Shown: positions 30,299 through 38,774, counted from the stretch's first letter. The stretch is 64,000 nt of DNA from Pseudomonas sp. GGS8 (GCF_024168645.1 NZ_JALJWF010000001.1:5521501-5585500); one strand, 5' to 3'. The notes: a model not told the origin generated them from the letters alone. Numbers and translations: made by a program.

Positions 30299-30574
30299 TT
30301 ACTCTGGCTTGAAGCCGGGTTTGTTATTGAGTGCGCGCCATTCTTTGACTTCTTTCAGGATGCGTTCGGGGCTATCTTCCTGGCCTTCCTTAGGATGGAG
30401 GATGACATCCGACCCATCCGGATGCTCAGTCACCGCCTCGAAGTGCAATACACCTTTGATTATGTATGCGTCGAAATCATCATCGGATAAATCTCGCCCA
30501 CCTTCAAAAAGGCCTCGAAGAAATTCCAGAAATTCAGACTCTGTGTAGTCCTCAAAATGCTCTTTAAACTCCAT
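30299..30574 (-). CDS. DNase-type bacteriocin immunity protein
   Basis: 91 residues, the usual size for the E-colicin/pyocin DNase immunity family, which binds and blocks the nuclease in the producer cell. It has YTESEFLEFLRGL, HFEAVTEHPDGSDVILHP and the terminal VKEWRALNNKPGFKPE. Compared with Im9, Asp51 is kept but Tyr54 and Tyr55 become Leu and His. Its ATG shares one base with the pyocin stop (TGATG), and an AAGGA site lies inside the pyocin gene, so the two are translationally coupled. The DNA is visibly AT-richer than the neighbouring genes. Partner is inferred to be the second, intact DNase module. Confidence 0.9.
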   Translation of the reverse strand: MEFKEHFEDYTESEFLEFLRGLFEGGRDLSDDDFDAYIIKGVLHFEAVTEHPDGSDVILHPKEGQEDSPERILKEVKEWRALNNKPGFKPE

Positions 30575-33163
30575 CAGTCAGTTCCTTTGCCATGTAGAAG
30601 AATATGCCGCTTAGGCGTCATGACTAACAAGTTATCCATGTCGTAAACACTTCCTCCTTGTGCAACTTCAAAAATATGATGAATCTCAAACTTAACTCGG
30701 CCTCCATTCCGATCGTTAGGCGAGGCGAAAGGCGCTTTGCCTTTTCGCATCAAGATCAAATCAATGGTTTTAAATTGGTTGCTCAACTCTGCATCCGCCG
30801 CAACAGCCTTCCAAAACGCCCGCCTGAACCCATGAAAATTCCTGAACTCCTGCCACCGCAATTGATCCGCAATGGGCGAAGGAATCGGTGCACCCTCTCC
30901 CCTCGCGTTTTCCCCTAGCCAAACCTCCGAGGCATCGGATCCCCAACCTGTCGCAGTTCCTGGATCATCACGCCGATCCAGAAACAGAACATCCGACGAA
31001 GGCAACTCCATATCCGCCGGATACCCAGGAATACTGGCACCGATCTGCCCTTCGTCAACAGCCGGAAACGTCTCGTTTTGCGGTAGGACCGGGATGGCCG
31101 GGGTGCCGGGATATACCGCTGGAATCGACGGTGTTACCGGTAAGGTTGTAGGACCAAGGTGTTCGATACCCGGCGGAACCAGAGGTGTCCAGGTTCCGAC
31201 GCCAACGGGGCGAATTGGCCAAGGCAAAACCGCAGGGGTGATCCCCAACCGTCCTTGGGCGCTTTGCGGCGTGGTGATGCTGATTTTGTCGAGGTTGAAA
31301 GGATTGGCGCCCAGTTCCGCCCGTTCCTGATAACGCAGTTCGAACTCGCGTCGCTCACCGACCCAGGTACTTTTCGGCGCATAGGGCGCGAAGCCTTGTT
31401 CGATGCGTTTTTTGTTCACCTCATCGAACTGGGTAATGAGCGCCGAATGCTCGCCCAGTGTTCGCCACAGCGCTTGGTCGAAAGCACCAAACGAGCTGAT
31501 TTCCCGGCCTCGGAACTGGTCGCCAATCTGCACCGGGATGGCTGCGCCCTGGGCCTGGCTCGCGGTTTTCCACCAGCCATTGGCAGCCGGCTTGCCGCTG
31601 CCCACAACGATGCCCGAACCCATCGGCAACAAATTGAAGGTGAAGTAGATCGGCGGCTGTCCAGGCACGCACACAATGCAATCGCTGATACGCAGATCGA
31701 CGCCCGTCGGGATTGTCTCAACCTGTGGAGACATCACCCTCAGCCCGGGCGGATCCGACGCGGCAGCCTGAGCCGTGACGTCGGGAGTAAACTGCAGGTG
31801 CCGCGTCGGTGATCCGGGAATTTCGGCGCTGTAGAGGCCGGTCAACGGGTCAAGCACTGCGTTGACGACCGGCACATGGGCACCTGTCTCCTTATCGGTG
31901 CTGGCAATGACGATCGCGGTGCCTTCCGGCACGGTCTCAGGTTTGAGTCGGTACGCGACCTCCACGGAACCGCCCGCATCGGCAATCGATTGCAACGACT
32001 GGTGGTCAGTAAGGCCCAACGCTTGCGCCGGCACCCCGACAGCCTGGAACAAACGCCGACGTTGCTCAGGGCTCAGCTCGCCATGGCCGAGGGTGGGCGA
32101 ATACACCATCGCGGTGACGAACACCGGCCCCGTTTTTGCGGCATTGCGTCCGAAATCAGTGAGCGTTCTGACCGCAGACTGGACTGCCGCTTCAAGCACT
32201 GCCGCCGCTTGCCGCGCCACGAATGCGCCGTCACGCGTCAGAACCATCCCGCCAGCGTTGGTCACCGAAGACACCGGGACCGTCAGCGTATTGGCCTGCC
32301 GGACCCGTTCTATGCGCGCATCTTCATCGGCCTGCTGCTTGAAGCGAATGCGCGCATCGCGTTGTTCGGCGTACTGACGCTGGGCCTCCCAGACGGCTTC
32401 CCTTTCGCGCCAGACCACGGTCTGGTCAGCGTGATGCATTGCCAGCGCGTTGGATTTTTCCGTAAGCGCATTGATTTGCGATGTCAGCAACTGCGCTTCA
32501 TGGGCCGCGTTGTAGGCGTTTTCCCAAATTTGGTGGCCGTCATTGGGCGCCTGGCCGAACGCCCCCAATCGCGTCAGGTAATCATTCGAAGTGCGGGTAA
32601 ATGGATCGTGCCCATCGAAGGACCGAGCAAGCGCGTTTTTTGCATTGAGCTCAGCGGTCTTGCGGGCGAGCAGCCCGTCGATTTCGTTTTTTTTCTTTGG
32701 TGATGGTGTAGAGCTGCCAACGCTCGGTCTGGTTGGCGTCAGGGGGCCTCCTTGTTGCGAGAACTTCCTGTTCGAGCGCTGGGGCGAGTTGTCTGGCCTT
32801 CTCGGCAAAACGGCGATCCACCTCGGCTCGGATGGCGTCATGGCGCTGCGTCAGGCCTGCCAGAAATTGCAAATGCGCTTGATGCTGCGCCTGCTCCTGC
32901 GCTTGCGCAGCGGCCGCTTGTGCTCGCGCCGCTTCGGCTTGAGCGTTGGCTGCAGCCTGAGCCCGCTCTTTTTCCTGCGCCTGACGGTGAGCTGCCAAGG
33001 CTCGTTTACGGGCTCTTTGCTTCTTCTTGCTGGTTCCACCAAACCCGCCGGAAACCCCGCCACCACTACCGAAGCCACCGCTCGAACCACCACCCGAAGC
33101 AGGCGGCCCGGATCTGATGACGACACTTCCTGACGATCCATCGTTATGTATTTGTTGTGCCAT
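30574..33163 (-). CDS. S-type pyocin with two DNase modules, frameshifted
   Basis: The N-terminal part runs from the ATG at 33163 (AAGGAG 8 bases upstream) in one frame for about 156 codons, with a Gly/Ser-rich start (MAQQIHNDGSSGSVVIRSG) and an Ala/Gln/Arg coiled coil. After the A8 run at 32694-32687 the sense continues in another frame to 30574. Removing one A restores about 862 residues. The second part has a coiled coil, an S-type pyocin translocation domain ending DCIVCVPGQPPIYFTF, a DNase-like module (about 31605-31245) without the HNH histidines, a Pro-rich linker, and a second DNase module (about 30960-30574) with FEIHH, VYDMDN and TPKRHILLH intact. As read, the product is truncated; slippage, phase variation or a base-calling error could explain it. 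The immunity gene follows. Confidence 0.8.
32687..32694 (-). other. A8 homopolymer at the pyocin frame change
   Basis: Eight A on the coding strand, preceded by AAAG and followed by CGAAAT. Upstream the frame reads YTITKEKK, downstream the continuing frame reads NEIDGLLARK. One A less joins them as TKEKNEIDGLL. Confidence 0.85.
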
Positions 33164-33470
33164 ACAGTCACTCCTTGTCTGTAGGGCACAGCATGTCGAT
33201 GGAGCAGTGGTCAGGTGCGGTACATAGTTATCGGATGGGATCTATATCGAAGGTCGGCGTTTTCAGAGCAGCCTGTCGTAACGCAACATGTCGCCCAGGT
33301 GGTCCGGAACCGAGTGGTAGATCGCAGGGGTCGAAGGGCCTTTCGTTCAAAGGGATTGCTTCAATAAAAAAGCGGCGTGGTTAGACAGTTGACGCGACAA
33401 CCACCTGCTAGAGTAAAAAAGACTTCATGTAGGCCGAACTGAATATCATCTTCGGAAATGAGGAACGTCT
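33164..33470. other. Pyocin upstream region, no gene seen
   Basis: About 307 bases between the divergent pyocin and small lipoprotein genes. I found neither a LexA box (CTG, 10 bases, CAG) nor a convincing PrtN P-box. A GTGGTT/AACCAC inverted pair is present at 33377-33404, flanked by A-runs. Nothing coding recognised. Confidence 0.4.
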
Positions 33471-33608
33471 ATGAATGGTTTGCTTCGCGCTGCGGCATTC
33501 AGCCTGATGGCGCTTTTCGCAAGTTGTGGTGTCGGTGCTCAGACAATGCAAAGTCATGCGGCGCCGATTGCGCTCACCGTCACACCGGCCGATATCCAGG
33601 GAGGATAG
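33471..33608 (+). CDS. Very small putative lipoprotein (45 residues)
   Basis: An ATG at 33471 with GAGGA 8 bases upstream opens 45 codons to a TAG at 33606-33608. The product starts MNGLLRAAAFSLMALFASC, a short signal peptide ending in a lipobox-like LFASC, and then has only about 26 residues. If lipidated at the Cys it would be a tiny membrane-tethered peptide. No function is known to me. A perfect hairpin follows 11 bases after the stop. It is convergent with the DUF3313 gene. Confidence 0.55.
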   Translation: MNGLLRAAAFSLMALFASCGVGAQTMQSHAAPIALTVTPADIQGG

Positions 33609-33619
33609 CCAAAGACATT

Positions 33620-33645
33620 GATCGTTCCCATACCTGGGAACGATC
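33620..33645. terminator. Bidirectional hairpin between convergent genes
   Basis: GATCGTTCCCA (33620-33630) and TGGGAACGATC (33635-33645) are perfect inverted 11-mers with a 4-base loop. It is placed between two convergent genes. The T-runs are short, so strength is uncertain. Confidence 0.65.
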
Positions 33646-33667
33646 TTGCGCGAACAGTCATCCCGCG

Positions 33668-34339
33668 TTACTTGGACTTGAACTTTACAAACGACTGACT
33701 CATGTCCGAAGCCCAGCCATCGATCACGTTTTTCACGTCATCGACCTTCATCACCTGAGCTTCGTTTTCCAGCGGTTTGCCGGTGCCCTTGCGCACCACT
33801 TGGGCGATGACTTTGTGGGTGCGGCCATCGAGAAACACCGCTTCGGTAGCCAGATCGGTTTGCTGATCGCGAGCACCGCTGGCGGTGGTGACGGCCGCCG
33901 CTACCAGGGCGATCGGGATCACTTCATACGGCTTGAGGCTTTCGGTCTTGCTGCTGACGGCGGTGATCGCCGCACGTACCACAATCACGCCTGGGCCGGG
34001 GGCGCTGGCCAGTGGCAGGGATTTACCCAGCTCACGTTTGAGTGCCTGATCGTAGTAACTGATGATGCCGTTCAGCGTGGTCTGAGGGATTTTCACTGTC
34101 GGTTGCGGTTTGGGATAGAGCTGAGTCGGCTCGATGTAGGCACTGGTGTATTTGTTGACGTCGAGCTTGGGATCGAACCAGCGCATCACCACCGCGCCCG
34201 ATGGCGACTTGGCCTCCTTGAGCTGGCTGTAGTCCTTGAGAAAGCCGGAGTACTGGTCTGGCTCGACGACTTTGCTGGCGCAACCCACCACCCCGATCGA
34301 GACGATGCACAGTGCGCTCGTCATTAACGCAAGCTTCAT
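33668..34339 (-). CDS. DUF3313 family lipoprotein
   Basis: 223 residues from the ATG at 34339, with AGGAG 8 bases upstream. A lipoprotein signal ends in the lipobox VVGC (MTSALCIVSIGVVGCASK), so it is probably anchored in a membrane. The body shows the DUF3313 pattern: YSGFLKDYSQLKEA, MRWFDPKLDVNKYTSAYIEP and the terminal DDVKNVIDGWASDMSQSF. The family has unknown function and is common in Proteobacteria. A second start further upstream is not favoured. It is monocistronic. Confidence 0.88.
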   Translation of the reverse strand: MKLALMTSALCIVSIGVVGCASKVVEPDQYSGFLKDYSQLKEAKSPSGAVVMRWFDPKLDVNKYTSAYIEPTQLYPKPQPTVKIPQTTLNGIISYYDQALKRELGKSLPLASAPGPGVIVVRAAITAVSSKTESLKPYEVIPIALVAAAVTTASGARDQQTDLATEAVFLDGRTHKVIAQVVRKGTGKPLENEAQVMKVDDVKNVIDGWASDMSQSFVKFKSK

Positions 34340-34447
34340 GCTGTAACTCCTGTCAGAAAGACGGCAACGGTATTGCCTACGAGAGTTACAGGTATAGCCA
34401 ATGCCCGGTGTTTTTTTATCGAAAATCACAATGCGGCAATATTCAAA

Positions 34448-34480
34448 GGCCCCTTCGCGGGCAAGCCTCGCTCCTACGGG
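34448..34480. repeat. Single REP arm
   Basis: GGCCCCTTCGCGGGCAAGC followed by CTCGCTCCTACGG: one arm of the short REP type without its inverted mate, at the 3' end of the DUF934 gene. Confidence 0.6.
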
Positions 34481-34983
34481 TTCTGTGGGCCGCGTCGCCG
34501 AAACAAAGGCCTGGGCTCAATCACCGAACGCCCATACAACACACTCATCCCCGCCAATCCCTTGAGCGCATCTTCGGCAGACTTGTCTTCGCGCACGGCA
34601 AAGCTGTCGAAGCCGCATTGGCGCATGTGGCTGAGTTGATCACGCAGCACATCGCCAATCGCGCGCAGTTCACCTTGCCAACCGAATCGCGTGCGCAACA
34701 GATAAGCCTGACTGTAGGCACGTCCGTCGCGAAAACTCGGGAAGTCCAGGGCAATCAGCGGCAGGCTGGGAAACCATGGGGTCAGGTTAGTCACTTCATC
34801 GTCAGGGCCCAGCCAAACGCCTTCGAGCGCGGATGACCGGTCGGCATTCAGAGCCAGCCACTGGGGTAACGGCAGGATCAGCGGCCCGGCCGGCAGCTCA
34901 CCGGCCGTTTCACGAATCAACTGCCACGGGTCATCGCGCACCCACTCGGCACCGCCCTCTCGCAAACGCAGCAGATTGATCAT
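34474..34983 (-). CDS. DUF934 protein, partner of the nitrite/sulfite reductase
   Basis: 169 residues. DUF934 proteins nearly always accompany an assimilatory sulfite/nitrite reductase gene. Recognisable parts are the central LIALDFPSFRDGRAYSQAYLLR stretch (interrupted here for length) and GELRAIGDVLRDQLSHMRQCGFDSF. It starts 4 bases before the end of the reductase gene, so translation is coupled. It may act in electron supply or assembly of the reductase, but this is not shown. It corresponds in position to PA4129 of P. aeruginosa. Confidence 0.88.
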   Translation of the reverse strand: MINLLRLREGGAEWVRDDPWQLIRETAGELPAGPLILPLPQWLALNADRSSALEGVWLGPDDEVTNLTPWFPSLPLIALDFPSFRDGRAYSQAYLLRTRFGWQGELRAIGDVLRDQLSHMRQCGFDSFAVREDKSAEDALKGLAGMSVLYGRSVIEPRPLFRRRGPQNP

Positions 34984-36653
34984 GCCGACACCTCCAGGAC
35001 TTTCGGGTAGACGCGCTCCTTGAAGGGCTCCAGACCGATGCGCGCCAAGGTATCGACGAACAGCTCCTCGCTCTCGCGGTAGCGCACGAACGTGCCGATA
35101 ATCCGCTCAATCACATCGGGCACTTCGGCGGCGCTGAAGGACGGGCCGATGACCTTGCCCAACGCACTGTCCTTGCCCTGGGCACCGCCGAGGGTGATCT
35201 GGTACCACTCGCTGCCGTTCTTGTCGACGCCAAGAATGCCGATGTTGCCAATGTGATGGTGGCCGCAGGCGTTCATGCAGCCGGAGATGTTCAGGCTGAT
35301 GTCGCCCAGGTCATGCAGGTAATCCAGATCCTCGAAACGCGCCTGAATCGCTTGCGCGATGGGGATCGACTTCGCGTTGGCCAGGGCGCAGAAGTCGCCA
35401 CCGGGGCAGGCGATGATGTCGGTCAGCAAGCCGATATTGGCACTCCCCAGGCCTTGCTCGCAGGCCACGCACCACAGCGCGAAAAGGTCGGCCTTGGGCA
35501 CGTCGGGCAGGACGATGTTCTGTTCATGGGCGATGCGGATTTCGCCGAAACCGAACTGCTCGGACCACTGCGCCACCGCGTCCATTTGCTCGGCCGTGAC
35601 ATCCCCTGGCGGCGAGGCGATGCCCGGCTTGGTCGACAGCACCACGCTGGCATAACCCGGCACCTTGTGCGGCTGAACGTTGCGCGCCACCCAACGGGCG
35701 AACGCCGAGTGCTCGGCCAGGCGCGTGCCGAAGTCCAGGTCGGTGCCGGCCAGTGAACGGTAATCGGGCGGCACAAAGGCGCTGGCAACACGCTCATACT
35801 CGACGTCGGTCAACTGCGCCGGACCGTCCTTGAGGTGTTGCCACTCCTCCTCCACTTCTTTGGCGAAGGCTTCAATACCCAGGGCCTTGACCAGAATCTT
35901 GATCCGCGCCTTGTACTTGTTATCGCGCCGCCCGTGGCGGTTGTAGACCCGCAATACTGCCTCGACGTAAGACAGCAAGTGCTGCCACGGCAAGCCTTCG
36001 CGAATCTGCAAACCGAGAATCGGCGTACGGCCCAACCCACCGCCAACGATCACCCGCAAGAGCATTTGCCCACGATCATCGCGATAAAGATAAAGGCCGA
36101 TGTCATGCATCATGATCGCCGCGCGGTCTTGCCTGGCCGAGCAGATGGCAATCTTGAACTTGCGCGGCAGAAACAGGAATTCCGGGTTGATAGTCGACCA
36201 TTGCCGCAGGATTTCCGCCAGCGGACGCGGGTCCATCAACTCGTCCGCCGCGACGCCGGCGAAGGCTTCGGTGGTGATGTTGCGCACGCAGTTGCCGGAG
36301 GTCTGGATCGCATGCATTTCCACTTGGGCCAGGCGCTCGAGGATGTCCGGCACTTGGGCCAGTTCAATCCAGTTGAACTGCATGTTCTGCCGGGTGGTGA
36401 AGTGGCCGTAACCACGATCGTAGTCCCGGGCAATGCTCGCCAGCATGCGCATTTGCCTGGCGCTCAGCGTGCCATAGGGAATCGCTACGCGCAGCATGTA
36501 GGCATGCTTTTGCATGTACAGGCCGTTCTGCAAACGCAGGGGCAGGAATTCTTCTTCGCTCAACTCGCCGGCTATGAAACGTTCGACCTGATCGCGAAAC
36601 TGCGCAACACGCTCGAACACCAGGGTCCGGTCATAGTCATCGTACTGATACAT
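34980..36653 (-). CDS. Nitrite/sulfite reductase (siroheme, 4Fe-4S), PA4130-like paralogue
   Basis: 557 residues with two ferredoxin-like reductase halves. The cluster and siroheme site is complete: CPGGDFC and CMNAC, with an extra His-rich ACGHHHIGN. The N terminus, MYQYDDYDRTLVFERV, differs from housekeeping CysI, so this is probably the second copy (PA4130 type). It is divergent from the orphan ccoN, as in the P. aeruginosa PA4129-PA4134 set, which is linked to cyanide exposure and alternative cbb3 oxidase forms. Electron donor unknown. Downstream DUF934 gene overlaps by 4 bases. A REPIN-like element separates it from its presumed promoter element (36894-36931). Confidence 0.9.
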   Translation of the reverse strand: MYQYDDYDRTLVFERVAQFRDQVERFIAGELSEEEFLPLRLQNGLYMQKHAYMLRVAIPYGTLSARQMRMLASIARDYDRGYGHFTTRQNMQFNWIELAQVPDILERLAQVEMHAIQTSGNCVRNITTEAFAGVAADELMDPRPLAEILRQWSTINPEFLFLPRKFKIAICSARQDRAAIMMHDIGLYLYRDDRGQMLLRVIVGGGLGRTPILGLQIREGLPWQHLLSYVEAVLRVYNRHGRRDNKYKARIKILVKALGIEAFAKEVEEEWQHLKDGPAQLTDVEYERVASAFVPPDYRSLAGTDLDFGTRLAEHSAFARWVARNVQPHKVPGYASVVLSTKPGIASPPGDVTAEQMDAVAQWSEQFGFGEIRIAHEQNIVLPDVPKADLFALWCVACEQGLGSANIGLLTDIIACPGGDFCALANAKSIPIAQAIQARFEDLDYLHDLGDISLNISGCMNACGHHHIGNIGILGVDKNGSEWYQITLGGAQGKDSALGKVIGPSFSAAEVPDVIERIIGTFVRYRESEELFVDTLARIGLEPFKERVYPKVLEVSA

Positions 36654-36687
36654 GTGGCTGCCACCTCATCAGGAATTTTGCGCAGAA

Positions 36688-36827
36688 CCTGTGGGAGCTC
36701 CTGTGGCGAGGGGGCTTGCCCCCGTTTGAGTGCGTAGCACTCACAAGATCTTCGGTGTATCAGAGATTTTGGGGCTGCTTCGCAACCCAACGGGGGCAAG
36801 CCCCCTCGCCACAGGAGCTCCCACAGG
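36688..36827. repeat. Long REPIN-like element, copy 5, with extended perfect arms
   Basis: The outer 36 bases of each arm are perfect inverted copies (CCTGTGGGAGCTCC then GTGGCGAGGGGGCTTGCCCC on the left). This is the most symmetrical copy. It lies between the reductase start and its shared promoter element, so it would be transcribed in the 5' leader. Confidence 0.88.
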
Positions 36828-36893
36828 AGTTGCGGTGGATCGAACTCTGCGGCTCGTTCTTGGGGTGCAACTATGCGGCAGCAGCGCAGCGTG

Positions 36894-36931
36894 TTACAGA
36901 TTCAGCTAAACACTAAAAAACCGTATCAGGA
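36894..36931 (-). promoter_or_regulatory. Shared 38-bp element upstream of the reductase gene (copy 3 of 3)
   Basis: On the minus strand TCCTGATACG (36931-36922), 16 bases, CTGAATCTGTAA (36905-36894). Its spacer, GTTTTTTAGTGTTTAG, also resembles that of the ccoG copy (CTTTTTATTGCTCTAG). It points toward the reductase and lies back to back with the ccoN copy, 29 bases away. Confidence 0.65.
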
Positions 36932-36960
36932 CGCGACTTATGGCCGCAGGCGTGCCCCGC

Positions 36961-36998
36961 ATCTGATCCGTATAAATGAAAGTTTCCTGAGACTGTTT
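36961..36998 (+). promoter_or_regulatory. Shared 38-bp element upstream of the orphan ccoN (copy 2 of 3)
   Basis: ATCTGATCCG (36961-36970), 16 bases, CTGAGACTGTTT (36987-36998). The first half-site is identical to that before ccoG, and both copies are preceded by GCAGGCG. It ends about 82 bases before the ccoN ATG. Confidence 0.65.
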
Positions 36999-37080
36999 TG
37001 TTTCCGGCAGGGTTTCTACAGTTCATGGCATGCCAGACCGAGTGGCCTGGCAAGACTTTGCAACCGTGGAAGAACTGACC

Positions 37081-38508
37081 ATGAGCACAGCAACAATCGG
37101 ACTGGCCTATAACTACAAGGTGGTCCGCCAATTCGTCGTGGCAACCGTGATATGGGGTGTCGTCGGGATGGCGATGGGGGTATGGATCGCCTCGCAACTG
37201 GTATGGCCCGAGATGAACCTCGACCTGCCGTGGACCACCTTCGGTCGCTTGCGTCCGCTGCACACCAGCCTGGTGATTTTCGGCTTTGCCGGCAGCGCGC
37301 AATTCGCCGCCAGTTACTACGCCGTGCAGCGTACCTGTCAGGTGCGACTGTTCTCGGACAAACTGGCCGCGTTCACCTTCTGGGGCTGGCAATCGGTGAT
37401 CGTGGTGATGCTGATCAGCCTGCCGCTGGGCTACACCACCACCAAGGAATACGCCGAGATCGAGTTCTCCGGCGCGGTGTGGATGACGGTAGTGTGGCTC
37501 GCCTATGCCATTGTGTTCTTCACCACCGTGGTGCGACGCAAGACCAAACAAATCTATGTCGGCAACTGGTTTTTCGGTGCGTTCATCGTGGTGATCGCCA
37601 TGTTGCATGTGGTCAATCACCTGTCGATTCCGGTGGACTGGTTCAAGTCGTATCCGGTGTATTCCGGGGCCACCGACGCGATGGTGCAGTGGTGGTACGG
37701 GCACAACGCGGTGGGCTTTTTCCTCACCACCGGGTTTCTCGGGATGATGTATTACTTCGTGCCGAAACAGGTGGGTCGACCGGTGTATTCCTATCGCTTG
37801 TCGATCGTGCACTTCTGGGCGCTGATCACCCTGTACATCTGGGCTGGCCCGCATCACTTGCACTACACCGCACTGCCGGACTGGGCGCAGTCGCTGGGCA
37901 TGGCGATGTCGCTGATTCTGCTGGCGCCAAGCTGGGGCGGGATGATCAACGGCATGATGACGCTGTCGGGGGCCTGGCATAAGCTGCGCACCGACCCGAT
38001 CCTGCGGTTTCTGGTGCTGTCCCTGGCCTTCTATGGCATGTCGACCTTCGAAGGGCCGATGATGGCGATCAAGACGGTCAACGCCCTCTCCCACTACACC
38101 GACTGGACCATCGGCCACGTTCACGCCGGCGCCCTCGGCTGGGTGGCGATGATCACCTTCGGCGCCATCTACCACATGGTCCCGAAAGTTTTTGGGCGCA
38201 CGCAAATGCACAGCGTGCCGCTGATCAACCTGCACTTCTGGCTCGCGACCATCGGCACCGTGCTGTACATCGCCTCGATGTGGGTCAACGGCATCACCCA
38301 GGGCCTGATGTGGCGCGCAATCAACGACGACGGCACGTTGACCTACTCGTTCGTCGAGGCACTGCAGGCCAGTCATCCAGGCTTCATCGTGCGGTTTGTC
38401 GGCGGGCTGTTCTTCCTCAGCGGCATGCTGCTGATGGCTTACAACGTATGGCGTACGGTGCGAGTTGCGGACATGAAGATGGCCGAACTTGAAGCGCAGT
38501 TTGCCTGA
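37081..38508 (+). CDS. ccoN: Orphan cbb3 oxidase catalytic subunit (CcoN4-like)
   Basis: 475 residues from the ATG at 37081 ([23 protein letters not shown] 8-9 bases upstream); the ATG at 37030 is not preferred. Twelve or so membrane helices. Catalytic His residues are visible in [22 protein letters not shown] (with the cbb3 active-site Tyr nearby), [13 protein letters not shown] and [11 protein letters not shown], so heme b, heme b3 and CuB binding look intact. No ccoO or ccoP follows, so it must share those subunits with another operon. This matches P. aeruginosa CcoN4 (PA4133), which gives cyanide-tolerant oxidase isoforms. A 73-residue membrane protein gene follows. Confidence 0.9.
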   Translation: MSTATIGLAYNYKVVRQFVVATVIWGVVGMAMGVWIASQLVWPEMNLDLPWTTFGRLRPLHTSLVIFGFAGSAQFAASYYAVQRTCQVRLFSDKLAAFTFWGWQSVIVVMLISLPLGYTTTKEYAEIEFSGAVWMTVVWLAYAIVFFTTVVRRKTKQIYVGNWFFGAFIVVIAMLHVVNHLSIPVDWFKSYPVYSGATDAMVQWWYGHNAVGFFLTTGFLGMMYYFVPKQVGRPVYSYRLSIVHFWALITLYIWAGPHHLHYTALPDWAQSLGMAMSLILLAPSWGGMINGMMTLSGAWHKLRTDPILRFLVLSLAFYGMSTFEGPMMAIKTVNALSHYTDWTIGHVHAGALGWVAMITFGAIYHMVPKVFGRTQMHSVPLINLHFWLATIGTVLYIASMWVNGITQGLMWRAINDDGTLTYSFVEALQASHPGFIVRFVGGLFFLSGMLLMAYNVWRTVRVADMKMAELEAQFA

Positions 38509-38523
38509 GGCAAGGAGCCTGAA

Positions 38524-38745
38524 ATGATCGAGATGGCGTTGAATCTATTGGGTGTGCTGGGGCTTTGGCTGGCGATCGAGTACTGCCTGAAACAGCAGAC
38601 GGCCGAGAGCCTGGACGATGCCAGCCTGATTCCGTTTGCCGATGATCCCGAAGTGGCGCGGCGGGTTGAACTGGCTACCGGCAAGACCGTGAAAGCGGTG
38701 GCGCCGGAGGAGCTGAAGCCTGGCTGGGGTAACCTCGAAATCTGA
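38524..38745 (+). CDS. Small membrane protein next to ccoN (PA4134-like)
   Basis: 73 residues with AAGGAG 7 bases upstream. One N-terminal membrane helix (MIEMALNLLGVLGLWLAIEY) and a polar C-terminal tail containing PFADDPEVARRVELATGK. It follows ccoN by 15 bases and is surely co-transcribed. It does not look like CcoQ. The position matches PA4134 in P. aeruginosa. Role unknown; it could be a subunit-like or assembly peptide for the CcoN4-type oxidase. Confidence 0.75.
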   Translation: MIEMALNLLGVLGLWLAIEYCLKQQTAESLDDASLIPFADDPEVARRVELATGKTVKAVAPEELKPGWGNLEI

Positions 38746-38774
38746 CACACCTTATCCATTGTGGAAGCGGGCTT

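Noticed and set aside
32651..33163. A separate small 170-residue gene
   Set aside because: It has the start and coiled coil of a pyocin, and its sense continues in the next frame after the A8 run, so it is the pyocin N terminus.
33164..33470. SOS box or PrtN P-box upstream of the pyocin
   Set aside because: I looked for CTG-N10-CAG and for repeated ATTG/GT blocks on both strands and found no acceptable match.
36860..37080. ANR/FNR box before the orphan ccoN
   Set aside because: No TTGAT-N4-ATCAA-like site was found, although cbb3 genes often have one; the shared 38-bp element is the only clear signal.
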